Origin: Periplaneta americana | Taxonomy: Eukaryota; Arthropoda; Insecta; Blattodea; Blattidae | NCBI RefSeq assembly: GCF_040183065.1 | Contig: NC_091120.1 | Location: forward strand, 180,962,896-181,026,895 | Direction of reading: 5' to 3' | DNA length: 64,000 nt | Translations under genes and position numbers: made by a program | The notes under the pieces: generated by a model | What the model was told of the DNA's origin: nothing | Database searches by the model: none | What the model saw: only the letters and a program-made list of their open reading frames with translations | Part shown: positions 40,639 to 52,027 of the stretch, one piece after another | How positions within the stretch are numbered: position 1 is the stretch's first letter | How the letters are laid out: the number at the start of each line of letters is the position of its first letter

Positions 40639-42782
40639 CTTATTCATCCACAACTTCATGTCCATAATTTGAGTCGTTTTTCCGTTTCCAGTATAATATT
40701 GAATCCACAATAATACATCTCTCTCCTGGCTAAATATCATTTCCGTCCAACAAACGCAGCGCCCTCTAGAAACATTGTGACGTTGTTGTTCGCAATACTG
40801 TTATACCAGATCTAAAATGTTTAATGCGCTGTACCATAAATTCAACAATTTGTAGTTAAATTCTTGTTTCAGAGAACGTCTGAATTATTGTATGCATATG
40901 TGGATGCCCGCACACTGACTGTAGGCCTATGTATCTAGATAATTTGATTACCTCACTGTTAATAATAATTTTCCTCACAATCATTGAAGGCCTGGTTACT
41001 TCTGCAGTTCGAACGTAGAACGAGAAACTATTCATAACTGAAATCGCGTTCCTTAGCTCTGCAGCATGTGGTGTTCGTCTGTTTCAGCACAAGAAACAAA
41101 ATGTCAGACAAAAATGCGTCGAGAATGGATGTGTCTTGTGTGGAATCTGCACTTGTTGTTTCAGTGCTGGCATTCGCGAGAGTGTTACATTCATCTCTCG
41201 TCATGCAATCATTTGTCTCTCAGCTTCGATTTAACCTTCGCACGCCTTTGCTAACATTTGTGTGAAACGCTGCTTTCGAAATTCCATTGGGAATTTGGAC
41301 ATGGTACAGCGTGTTACATAAATATGCCGATCGGTATTGACGCTTGTACATTTGAGGTTATTTTAGTTGAACAGTAGTTCAGAGTGTGATGTGTTAAATC
41401 TTTCATTATTGTTCAGGGAAGAGAAAAATATGTGAGAATCTGTTCTATGTTATGTTGTTAGATCTATATAATGTAGCTTTATTTAACGACGCTTTATGAA
41501 CTGTCGTGCTATCCGGCTCAATTTATGAAACGAAATGGTATTTTAGCGACTTGAGTTGTACAGGTTCCAAGATAGTATTTTTTTTAGTATTTTTTTTTTT
41601 TCAGGAAGTAGAAAAACTGTATCGAGCCTTCACTTTACCCCAAAGTGAACGATGATTTTATGTGTCGTGCATGTTACGTCCGTTTTAATGGTGTCAATAA
41701 TCATGATTTTAGTTATTTTCTATGCATTTTAAGACGAACTTTTGAAAATGTCCGGTTTTGTTTGGAAATATGAGGGAAATGTTCACTTTTGTTCGAAAAA
41801 AAGTTATTTGATTTTTATAACTAGGCTTCGTATTTCAGCTACCTATAAACTGGAATGAGGTTGTCTGATTTTAAGTATAATGTGACGTCACGGCGCAGGT
41901 ACAGGTACGTTCGTATACAAAATAGTTACACCTCCTCTGCCCTCTTTCTCTAGAAAGTCAAAATTGGGACGCAGTCATAGTGAGTAGTCTTATCGATCAC
42001 TGCTCTTACTAGTCGTATTATTTAAATAACTACATCTTTGTGGCTGATTGAAGGTTCATTGCAGAGTTAAAATGCCTTGGGTAAGACGCTCAAGCGTGTA
42101 ATACAGTACTGCAGGGCATACTTGAGGATATTGGAAGCGATATTTTCACTGTCAATATAGACAACATTATATAGACATTGTGTAAGATGACCGTAAAAGC
42201 GACAAAAACTGTGCATTGAAAGACACTACAATACCAAAAGGCGCAGAAAATGTGTTGAACGTAGGTAATTCAAAAGTCAAAATCTGAAAATTATGAAGAT
42301 ATTAACTCGACGTTTAGCATGGATTTCTGTAGCCTACAATGATGTTCTGTGCCAACAACCCAATTAATAAATTAAATAATCTACATTGTAGGGAATTTCT
42401 AGAAAAGTACGTAGGAAATTAGTGGATTATCAGTGATGAGCGACACATACAATATACTAATGAAAAACAAAAAAATATCAGACAATAGAAATATCTTGTA
42501 CATCATGCACCAGTAATGTAATGTGCTATTGAAAGAATTTCTTGCAATATGAAATAGAATCTATCTATGGATGCATATTTACTACGTATTGAGCTTCGTG
42601 ATTGTATATAATTTACTAGACTGTGGTAAAACTGCGATACAAAAAACATTTCAAATTTACAAAATACAGCACAAACACACAAAACTGAAGAAGATAATCA
42701 TAATACAAAGTAAACAAATCAGTAGAAATGAGACATAATATATAACATATAGAAAGAAACGAAAAGGCATAATAAAATGTGA
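40639..42782. other. 2.1 kb without recognised gene
   Basis: Only short frames (for example 41066-41254) without known features. GTAGCTTTATTTAACGACGC at 41473 matches the 3' part of SINE family 2 and may be a small remnant. A T-run is at 41578-41601. Otherwise nothing was noticed. Confidence 0.4.
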
Positions 42783-43010
42783 ACAGACCACCTCTGTAGT
42801 GTAGGAGTCAGCATGCTGGTCTCTTAAACAGAGGGCCTGGGTTCGATTCCCGCTCGGGTTGAAGTTCCTGTTTGAGGTTTATTAGGCAAATTCCAGGAAA
42901 TTCGGGCCCCAACATCCCTGAATATCACCGGCCTCATTCATCACCGAAATCGTATTCATAACAAATCAGTAATACCTACACAGTCGCCATGTAGTTCACA
43001 ACAATAGAAC
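42783..43010 (+). mobile_element. tRNA-derived SINE, another family
   Basis: The head GTAGTGTAGGAGTCAGCATG and the B box GGGTTCGATTCCCGC are followed by AGTTCCTGTTTGAGG and a body (AATATCACCGGCCTCATTC) unlike family 1. The 3' border is a guess. Confidence 0.72.
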
Positions 43011-43096
43011 CAGTCTCAACAATAGTACACAGGCCTTCGGATTTCAACCAAAACATTAACTAGCGATATGACCAAAGATGTTAACGCTAGTATAAA

Positions 43097-43102
<6 letters not shown>

Positions 43103-43135
<33 letters not shown>
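43103..43135. repeat. (GA)n
   Basis: A dinucleotide run of about 16 units, followed shortly by a small (ATAC)n. Confidence 0.95.
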
Positions 43136-43138
<3 letters not shown>

Positions 43139-43187
43139 CAAGTCAAAATAAATTATACATACATACATACAAAGTATAAAAATGTGA

Positions 43188-43189
<2 letters not shown>

Positions 43190-43236
<47 letters not shown>

Positions 43237-43429
43237 TCTTCTGAAAGAGGCACTGGAAGGAATGGTGAACGGGAGAAGAGTAAGGGGCAGAAGAAGATAT
43301 TAGATGATAGACACAATAAGTTATATGGATCATATGACGAGACAAAGAGGAAGAGAGAAAATAGGAAAGACTGAAGAATGCTGGGTTTGCAGTGAAAGAC
43401 CTGCCCTTGGGCAGAACGCTATGAATGAA

Positions 43430-43475
<46 letters not shown>
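43190..43475 (+). mobile_element. LINE family A 3' end between (AAT)n and (ATT)n
   Basis: TGGAAGGAATGGTGAACGGG, AGATGATAGACACAATAA and GCAGTGAAAGACCTGCCC match the end of the copy at 19072-20440. AAT repeats (43190-43234) precede it and ATT repeats (43432-43475) follow. Confidence 0.87.
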
Positions 43476-43785
43476 GACGAAATAGTAAAATACAAGGCAT
43501 ACAATGAACACAATTTTTAGGTACACACAACAAGGAAAATTATGATTATAAGTAGCTCAAGTTATCACAAGATAGACATACCATTATCGGGAAATATGAT
43601 GAAACAAAAAGAGATAAAATGACTAGAATATAAACAATTTAGTGAATACGTTGAAATACAGTAAAAACATACAGTAAAAATTTCAAGTTCTTAACTCAGA
43701 ATTGTGAGAGCCTTTGCACGTTGAACATGAAGAAATGTGCTGAAAAAAGTGTGAGAAAACAGCTTTCGAAGTTTGCGTGCCATTA

Positions 43786-44015
43786 AAATTCTAGAGTTTG
43801 CTGCCGATCCGGAGTTACGCTCAGGCGTGTGTTCGATTTCCACTTGGTCTGATTACCTGGTTGGGTTTTATCCGAGGTTTTCTCCAACCGTAAGACGAAT
43901 GTCAGATAATATATGGCGAATCGTCTCGCCAAGTACCATCTCGCTATCAACAATTCTATCGACGCTAAATATTCCAGTAGTTGATACAGCGTCGCTAAAT
44001 AACCAAGTAAAAAAT
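43786..44015 (+). mobile_element. SINE family 3
   Basis: The head is decayed, with B box GTGTTCGATTTCC. The body includes GATTACCTGGTTGGGTTTT and CGAATCGTCTCGCCAAG. The 3' part is GTTGATACAGCGTCGCTAAA, the same tail as SINE family 1. Confidence 0.72.
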
Positions 44016-44207
44016 TTAAAAACGCAGCCATTTAGATAAGACGTAATTTATGCTACCGAGCACAAAAGTGTACTGAAACTTGGTGAACATAAATAAGAGA
44101 TTGCGGATTAATTTTTCACCAAAAAAAAAGAAAAAAGAGAATTTAACCTTTTTATTGAAAATTACCACAATTTCATCCGTCTTCTCCCTTAAAAGGACTG
44201 TCATTGA

Positions 44208-45008
44208 TAAGGACCGGATTTTTGTGTAATATCAAGGTGTGAAATATGTACATAGTTATGTAAGAAAAATGAGTTGAGTATGTACCAAAATATGTAAAAT
44301 CATGAAAATATTTAATATCAATATCTGCGCTGATTTGTATTGTTAAGCCTAGATATTTGTAGTCTCGTGCAATTTTTAATTTTGTTTTCTTCATGACGAT
44401 TTCTACTGTTTCTGGTGCTCTTCCGCCGTTTCTGAGTATAATCATTTCTGTCTTGTCCACATTTATATCAAATTTGTTTTCATTGCATCATTTTACCATG
44501 GTGTTTATTGTTTTTTTTTTAACTTTGTAAAGTCGTTAGACCCTACTACTATGTCGTCCGCTTAAACGTATGAGATTATTCCCTCCTTGATTTTTACAAT
44601 ACAAAGTAGTTGTATGAGAAAGGTTGCCTTTTGTTCACTCATATTTACAGTGGGCGGTATGGGGTGAGTGCCTCTATTACTTCCTGGAACTAAGATGTTA
44701 TACTGTATATGTTTCGTCCCGAAATATATCCTTTCTCGGGTAGGTAAAAAGGCTTATTTCAAATTGTAAACTTCCCCAGTAGCAGTTTTCTTTTTCATTT
44801 TAAAGAAGTAAAAGTGAATAAAACCCCTAAATATGTAGATTTATGTAATACCAAACCATAATAAGTAATGTGGGGTAAATGTATAAAAATCTGTATTATC
44901 AAATTTTAATATATTAATGGTAATTACAAGATTTGCAAACATTTGTTATTTATATACGGTTAGGTTGAAAGGAATATAATATGTAATTACATAAAAATCC
45001 GATCCTTA
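44208..45008 (+). mobile_element. hAT element with perfect 8-bp duplication
   Basis: Ends TAAGGACCGGATTTTTGTG and, reverse-complemented, TAAGGATCGGATTTTTATG. The duplication GTCATTGA is at 44200-44207 and 45009-45016. It is the same family as 25593-30117 but only 801 bp, with an antisense LINE piece (44331-44600) inside. The sequence around 44920 is the uninterrupted version of the site where mariner-like element 1 landed in the other copy. No transposase. Confidence 0.92.
44331..44600 (-). mobile_element. reverse transcriptase fragment of a LINE
   Basis: The minus strand reads KIKEGIISYV, a stop, then ADDIVVGSNDF (catalytic block, Y lost), NKFDINVDKTEMIILRNGG and ARDYKYLGLTIQIS. This is the end of the palm and the thumb of a non-LTR RT. 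Both borders coincide with the hAT sequence. It is not family A, B, D or E, judging by the spacing and residues. Confidence 0.78.
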
Positions 45009-45016
45009 GTCATTGA

Positions 45017-45671
45017 ACATCTACATTTTCCTTCTGCCAACTTCTCTAAGTCATGCGGGTTGTATCACAGAATGTAGCAGGCGTTTGTCAGAGTCTGTAT
45101 CCGTTGTGACTTTCACGTCGCCGTCGTCCGCGAATCCTATAGAAACAAGACGATTTTAAATGGAATCTGGACTAAATACATGAACTCTGAGATCATGTGG
45201 CGCTTGTCCTTGCACTTCGATAAAGGCAGTGCACCGGCTGCTTTCAAGAGACAAGCGTTGACCCCGATCGTTTGTAAACACATGGACTCGAACAATTAAG
45301 TCTCCCGTCCTCGAACCCTGGCCTCTGAGGCGTGCTGTAACCGCGTCCAGTTTTGCATCATTGTGTCTTCAAACCGCGATAAGATTAATAGCATTTCCGT
45401 GCAGCTATTTTTAATTGAATGTATTCCATCTTGTCTTTAATTAATACATTTCTTGTTGTACAAACAGAGCGTTCTGTGTCTGCAAGAAGGAATTAATTAC
45501 TTGGTTGTGAATGTGCTACACTGTTACTCATCTTCTCTGAAACGATGTTTATGTTTTCAACTCCGACTGGATTAATGAATATTTTGGGGGACTTGCAGGA
45601 AACTGTAACGGAATAATAATAAATATTATTGTAGCGAATATACAGAGTGTTCACAAAATTCCGTTAGAGAT
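45017..45671. other. no gene recognised
   Basis: ATACAGAGTGTTCACAAAATTC near 45641 looks like one terminus of a mariner-like element, without a partner. Nothing else was noticed. Confidence 0.4.
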
Positions 45672-46975
45672 GCAGAAGACGTGATAGAGGGGATACCAAG
45701 ACATGCAGTGACAGCAACATCATGGCAAAAAACTATCATCATCCCAATCTTCAAGAAAGACAACATCAAAGATTGCACAAATTACAGAGGACTCAGTCTC
45801 CTAAATAGTGGATACAAAATTTTCTCAAGAATAATAGCTCATAAGTTGGAAGCTCACTACAAAACTCTCATTGGTGAAGAGCAAAACGGTTTTCGAAAAG
45901 GCAGATCTTGCGCAGATGGATATTTTACTTTGAAGATTTTGATCGAAAAACATAGGGAATTTAATAAAGAAACTCACTTGGCTTTTATTGATTACGAAAA
46001 AGCTTTCGACCATGTTGACAGAAATAAGCTCTCTAAAATTTTGGCAGATGATTCAATTCCAAACGCAATTATAAGAACAATTTATGAATTATATAACCAC
46101 AATACTATAAAAATTACTATTAGATCAGAACATACCGAATGGAGACCAATAACCTGTGAAGTTCGTCAAGGATGCCCCCTCTCACCACTTTTATTCAATA
46201 TATACATCAACTCCATCATCAGACATTGGCGACTAACAATTCATGGAAACATCCCGCTCTTCCGAAATTGTACTCTAGATACATTATTATATGCAGACGA
46301 TCAGGTTCTTTTTGCTACAAATGAAGACGAGCTGCAGTACTCAATACATCACCTGAATATAATAGCACAAAATTTCAATATGAAAATTTCCCCAAACAAA
46401 ACAAAAATTATGGCGTTCCAAGGTAAAACAGCCAGTTAGGAGTAAAATTTGCATTGGAACTCATACGTTAGAACAGGTAAACTCATTTAAATATTTAGGT
46501 TATAATTTGTTACTGATATATATGAAAATATTCAACATTTTAATGGAGCCTTACGAACCATCAACTAGGTTTCACAACCACGAAAACCCAAAAACATACC
46601 AGGTTAAAAGCATATAAAGTTCTAGCAAGACTTGTCCTCATGTATGGTAGTGAGGCCTGGACTCTCCGAAACTCAGATGTTCAACGTCTAACAACTGCAG
46701 AAATGAGATTTCTAAGGAGGACTGCCGGCTACAGCTTGCTTGACCACAAAAGGAATGAACTAATTACAAAAGAATTGAAAATTACACCTTTCTATGAACA
46801 TCTCAACCACTATAGACAAAAATGGCTTAACCATGTCAATAGAATGGACCGTTCCAGACTCTCAAGACAAATTCTCCGCTATATACCACATGGAAGACGA
46901 TCTTTGGGACACCCCCTGAAAAGATGAACGGAGACCATAACAGGCCATTAGGCCTAATACCTGCAAGTACGATGA
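45672..46975 (+). mobile_element. LINE family D, reverse transcriptase domain largely intact
   Basis: An open frame to 46439 holds the RT motifs in order: SWQKTIIIPIFKKDN, TNYRGLSLLNSGYKIFSRI, EEQNGFRKGRSCADGYF, LAFIDYEKAFDHVDR (motif A, catalytic D), EVRQGCPLSPLLFNIYIN and LDTLLYADDQVLFATNEDE (catalytic YADD). After a frameshift comes VNSFKYLGY, then a disturbed part, then a second frame MYGSEAWTLRNSDVQRL to HGRRSLGHPLKR with a stop. The 3' end has GGCCATTAGGCC and (GAT)n. It is the most complete polymerase domain here. The endonuclease is missing. Confidence 0.93.
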
Positions 46976-47214
46976 TGATGATAATGATGAATCTTTACTG
47001 GAAAATCTATCTAGAAAATGGGCCTATTAATATATTGGTGACATTGAATTTTTACCACCATACTTTTCATAAAAATGTTTTATTCAAAAACTCTGCAAAA
47101 TGCTAAATTGTAGCATAAAAAGTGCTATAAAATGCTAAATATGATTTCTATACTTCTAGATTTTTAATTTTAAGTTGCTAAAGTCTACCATCTCTAATCA
47201 TTAGCAATGTGGGG
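46976..47214. other. no feature seen
   Basis: AT-rich interval between two LINEs. Confidence 0.4.
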
Positions 47215-48015
47215 CCTCTGATCTTGCCTGTCGGAACTGCAAGTGAGCAGAGATGAGGCTACAGGATCCGTGAAGCAATTAAGGCAATATCTTCGATACC
47301 GTGAATTTAAAACCTGGTGTGCATACCCCCAGAAAGGAAAAGGAGTCGTATTGTTTGAAGAAGTACCTGCAGCCAACTCGTGGATCATCAAGCATGACAG
47401 ATTATCAAGTTCTGAATGGAGAGAAATGCTAAAAATGACTGCGATGGTGACACCAGTACGTTCTCTCCCTGGTCGCTCTACAGGCACAACCCACTGTAAG
47501 CACTGCAGTATGAAACTTTACCACATGTGCTTGGGAGTTGCCCACAGGGAGAAGTACTCAGAATAAAACGTCACAACACCATACGTTCTATGATCGCAGA
47601 TGCACTTCGATCCAAAAATCTAGACGTTCACGAGGAAGTTCATTGTATTGCTGATGGTGGAAGCAATCGTAGGATCTATATCATAGCTATAAAGAGGAAT
47701 AAACAGTCAGCCGAAATAATTGATCCTACCATCAGATTTGAAATCTCAGCCACTCAACCATCTGAAGTGAATAAAGAGAAAAAGAAAATCTACGAGCCCA
47801 CGATTCAGTACCTATCGGCGAAATACAACATAGAAAAAATCACAGTTCCCGGTCTCTTCTGCGGAGCGAGAGGCACCATCCCGAAAGCCTTTGTAAAGTG
47901 GAGGGAAAAATACAAACTGACGAGAGATCTTCAAGATGCCATCGTCGGAACCATAATAAAATTTTCTGTAGCGATATTTCGTCAGCATCTTTATGGTGTA
48001 CATTCAATTTAAATT
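47215..48015 (+). mobile_element. C-terminal part of an R2-like (restriction-type endonuclease) LINE
   Basis: The first frame (to about 47565) reads SVKQLRQYLRYREFKTW, KGKGVVLFEEVPAANSW and VTPVRSLPGRSTGTTHCKHC. A frame change near 47530 leads to LGSCPQGEVLRIKRHNTI, EEVHCIADGGSNRRIYII, IIDPTIRFEISATQPSE and VPGLFCGARGTIPKAF, with a stop at 48012. A C-x(2)-C finger followed by GxCxxGE...RHN and then a D-rich endonuclease region is the known end of type-2 (R2/NeSL-like) elements. From memory, the family has D where this copy has Y in RRIYIIAI, so the nuclease may also be mutated. Confidence 0.82.
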
Positions 48016-49059
48016 ACATTTGGTTCTATTTCTTTTTCTTATGTCTTATTCACTTTTGTCTGAAACCTGTTTATATAATTTTTCATTTTAAATTTTATTG
48101 TGAGCTATTCTGTGTCGCAGGGCAAACGCAAAATATTGGGTCAGACTACTAAATTAAATAACAATTCAGTATTCTGAAAATGCCGTGAAGCCTGGCGTGG
48201 CTCACGGCCCCCATGTTACTGTTACAATCAATTGCGTAACTGTATTGCAGGCCAGGAGTTTGAACTGGATATCACGATTTGAAGGGAGCAATATCAAGAC
48301 GTAATTAGATGGATGAGTGGACGTCCCAGATTGGTCACACAATGCGCTTCCTACACAGCAACAACGGTCACCCATCACAAGCATTGAAATGCACAGCCCT
48401 GGCAATAATCTGACCGAAGCCTTTCTCATAGCGGACAATGGTCCAGCTGATTTCATCACCTACATTCGGACTTTTTCCGCCAGCTGTCGATGTCTCAAAA
48501 GAGCAATGTTTTTTTCCCAGCAGATTCCGTATTGACAGTATTGACAATTACATGCACTAAACATTCTAAAATATGCATGCAAACAGGTACTATATGTATG
48601 CGCTTAAAATGTCGAAATATTCACTTATACCGAGTGAACAATAAGTATGAAACTAGTGGCTTGTGCAGCAAATGCTGCAAACTAAGTTCATTACACGTTC
48701 AAATAAAGATTTTTCAGATTTATTTTCAGTGAAGAATACCAGACATTTTGAAAGTTATTTGCTTCCATAATAATGAAACATGCTCCCTCTGAATGGTTTT
48801 TTATGCCAAATACTTTTTCTTGAACCTATCCACCTTCAGGTTTTGAGTTTCAGCGCGAAAACTCAAGTAACAATGTCAGGACGATCAGTAGGCTTTTTAT
48901 GTGGGAGTAAAGCAATAGCTATTTCAGGTCATTGTGGATTGTAGATGAAAGTTAAAAAAAGGTCAGGTTTGTTATGCTTTCGAACAATAGACATAGCATT
49001 TTGGTATAACTGCTGCATGTAGAACTTGAATTGTAGAGGGTAAAATCATTTTATCCCAC
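48016..49059. other. no gene recognised
   Basis: Frames at 48317-48535 and 48490-48732 have no familiar features. No repeat was assigned. Confidence 0.4.
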
Positions 49060-49994
49060 TAAGAGATCTTGCTGAAATGATCGGGGAGATAAACAAGGTG
49101 TCTCTAACAAGGGTGGAGAGGATTTTATCTGAACAAAAATAACATGGAGCTGAAGGAACAAAAGACCGCTACTAACACAGATGACTTGACAAATGCGTGA
49201 TACGACGAACGGATTACGAATTCTATCGTTTGCACAAAATTTTTCCTATAATTTCTAAATTATTACCCATTCTACGCGAAATCGCCCATTACTTAATGGA
49301 GGAGGAGGAGGGGACTAGTTTAAGGGGTATTTTAAGAGAGTTAGGGTTCATGTGTAAGAGGACAGGGAAAAATAAAAGTGTACTGATCGAGAGGCAAAGA
49401 ATATCATCTCTGTCAGTCATAAAGTTTAGAGAGGAAGGCAGCAGTCGGCAAATTTGTACTGACGATGACTTCACTGGACGCAAGCCGCAATACATAAGAC
49501 GTAATATCAACCAAGAAGTAGAGCACCCCGTTGAGAGATATAAATCATCCGTATCCTCCACTTCTAGTCAGGTCTGAGTTGGGTTATTTTACGACGCTGT
49601 ATCAACATCTCAAGTTATTTAGCGTCTCAATGAAATGAAGGTGAAAATCCCGGTGAAATGAGTCCGTAGTCCAGCACCGAAAGTTACCCAGCATTTGCTC
49701 GTATTAGTTTGAGGGAAAACACCGGAAAAAACCTCAACAAGATAACTTACTCCGATCGAGCTTCGAACCCGGGCCATCTGGTTTCGCGGTCAGACGCGCT
49801 GTTACTCCTCCGCAGGTGTGGACTCTTCTAGTCCAACTGCTAACGTGGAAGACAAGGATTCGTATAGGCCGGAAGTGGAACATATATACCCATCAGTATT
49901 TCCAGTTTTCAGCAAAACACTTTCACGAAGTTTGGTATTTAGGCCTATAACTAGTTTTTCCCGAAATGCTCAAGTTGTCAAGTTATCTGGCTGA
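49060..49994 (+). pseudogene. IS630/Tc1-related transposase N-terminal half, split by a SINE
   Basis: Frame-broken DLAEMIGEINKVSLTRVERIL precedes an open frame (49197 on) reading RRTDYEFYRLHKIFPIISKL, LRGILRELGFMCKRTGKNKS and LIERQRISSLSVIKFREEG. It then reaches TDDDFTG, where the family has its first catalytic D (LDET). The blocks fit an insect family I remember as DDE-superfamily endonucleases. A SINE (49570-49824) interrupts the frame. Without it and one duplicated 9-mer the frame goes on (TANVEDKDSYRPEVEHIYPS) to a stop at about 49992. That distal part does not look like transposase, so it may be out of register or replaced. Confidence 0.62.
49570..49824 (-). mobile_element. SINE family 1, full length
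   Basis: It is antisense with the 3' part (TTATTTTACGACGCTGTATC) first and the head (B box on minus GGTTCGAAGC) last. The duplication CTTCTAGTC lies at 49561-49569 and 49825-49833. The interrupted frame rejoins when it is removed. Confidence 0.92.
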
Positions 49995-50912
49995 ACAGGC
50001 GTTCTGCTTCATCATTCGAATAGGAAAGAGGAAGTACAATCATAGCAAACATACAGAACTGTTAAAGATAATCCCGACAGAATATTTGTACTGGTACATT
50101 TCACTCCAACAATTTACTGTTGAAATATTGCACCATTTAACAACGCCAAGAATTCGCCAAGGGAAACATAATGCAGGGAATTATCCAAGTTGTCATGTTA
50201 CGTTGTGCAAGGTTGTTCTTATAACGTTTTGAAATTGTACCAAGGAAAATATTTTCTCAATAATAATATTTAAAATGTCAAAACACAACATTAATGTTTT
50301 CAAATACAGCTCACTAAAAACAGTTAAAAAGACAAAAAGTAAAAATCGCCAACTTTGTCGCCAAATGATTACTAAAAATACTCCAGGAAAGTAGTAGTCG
50401 CTATTCCGTTAGACTCCCCCTCAAAACCGCTAGATCTAGCGGCTTGTCGCTAAGTTGGCAACACTGCACTCTTCGCATCCCAGTGGCGGACTCTCGACCC
50501 AATCATCTGACGTAGACTACACAATATTGATTTATAGATGGACAGATTATATTTTATTTCGCCTTTATTTTGACTGCTGTGCTACAAAAACCTAGGAAAT
50601 TACGTCACAATTTGCCACTCTTAATACAATTCGTAAATTTTCGTCTGCTAGTCACGATCTTTGTTTAGATACAAGTTTTCATTTAGAAAGCAATTATTCG
50701 AAAATATACTGAATGTAGAGCCAAACATAGCAGCTATGTAGGGTAGCGGCAGGCAACCTGATAGGACTATATAATATATAGGGTCAAATCATAATAAAAA
50801 CGAATTAGAATGAAAGCAGTAGTGATAATGTAGTGACAAAAATTTCTAACAATAATAAACGCACAGTCTGTAACGTTTTAGGCCTATAAGCTTCGGTGTT
50901 CGTGACTTACTG
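49995..50912. other. no gene recognised
   Basis: A plus frame at 49966-50232 (88 codons) lacks known features. The rest is AT-rich. Confidence 0.38.
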
Positions 50913-51042
50913 GCAGACAGCGAACTTTCGGTCTCTACACAGCGACATGACGTCACGTCCCTTGGCGTACGGAAGGAGCATAGCAATGACCTCCATAAAC
51001 TGACGTAACGTTCAGTATCGAGACCGAAAATCCGCTGTCTGC
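50913..51042. repeat. inverted repeat, 25-bp arms
   Basis: GCAGACAGCGAACTTTCGG (50913 on) and its near reverse complement at 51018-51042 enclose 80 bp. A hairpin or MITE remnant is possible. A 119-codon minus frame covers the region but has no recognisable features. Confidence 0.6.
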
Positions 51043-51273
51043 TCATTGACATTGCAGGTCTATTTACACGAGTTCTGAGTGTACTTCTAGTGTCAAGGGG
51101 ATTGGGAGGCGAATGTAGGTTGTGGGTTGCAGCTGGTTGGAACACAATATACGAGTTGGATAGTGACTCGCTTCTTAACTTAGCATTTAAAATTTCAGGG
51201 GCCAAAAAGATCTGCGATACCTCTGGATTACGTCACAAAGTCCCTTGGAGGTAGAAGAAGATGAACGATAATA

Positions 51274-51288
51274 GTCTTATTGGGGGGG
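51274..51288. repeat. G homopolymer
   Basis: A run of about 12 G, unusual in this AT-rich window and prone to length error. Confidence 0.85.
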
Positions 51289-51420
51289 GGGGGTTGCAAG
51301 AAAGCATTTATTCCTTCATTAGCCGCCAATAAAATCGAAAGACTCGCTGAAGGAATATCTTTAGTGTTAATGGTCCATTGAGGGACTCACTAACTTAGAG
51401 ATCTGACTTCCCTGTATAAC

Positions 51421-51664
51421 AATATTTCGTCGTTGTTCCTGCAATAACTCCTATGTGACATATTTATCGATTTTCAGATTTTTGGTCTATTAAATAACTT
51501 AAATAGTGACGCAGGAAATAATAAAATCTCCTATATATAATTATATTTCTTTCTTTCGAAAATGTAAGAATTCACAATCTCCTATGCACTAGTGTTTTTC
51601 TTCCTACTGAAAAATTCCATATTTTGCACATGGGAGTTATTGCAGGAACAAAGACGATTTATTC
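51421..51664. mobile_element. MITE with 38-bp inverted termini
   Basis: GTTCCTGCAATAACTCCTATG on the left and GTTCCTGCAATAACTCCCATG (reverse complement of the right side) are the core of termini of about 38 bp with four mismatches. The interior of about 170 bp is AT-rich and non-coding. No clear target duplication. Confidence 0.8.
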
Positions 51665-52027
51665 CTCTGTTGGACAGCTGTCTTCAGTACACTTTGTATG
51701 GTGAAACAGCTGATCTATTCTGATTTATCACACTGCCATCTTTATGAGATTCAGGTATGTGATACTTTGTAGGCCTATAGCTATAATAATAATATCATAC
51801 AATTGTAGACAGCAAATTAATTACTTATTTATTCTTCTAAGATAAATTATTACATTTTCCCTTTACTACAAACTTCTGTACTTCTATGACGAAGAGTTTA
51901 TGACTGACATTCTGAAAATTCTACCTAGGCCGCAAATGTTCCGCGACAAATCAAATCCAATGAAAGGGTATGACGATGTTTATTTCAAGTTCTGTTTCAA
52001 TTTCTTTGGAGAAAACAATCAAGAGCC
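51665..52027. other. no feature seen
   Basis: AT-rich sequence up to the start of the minisatellite. Confidence 0.4.

Noticed and set aside
41066-41265. Two overlapping plus frames near 41.1 kb
   Set aside because: They are short, mutually exclusive and without known features.
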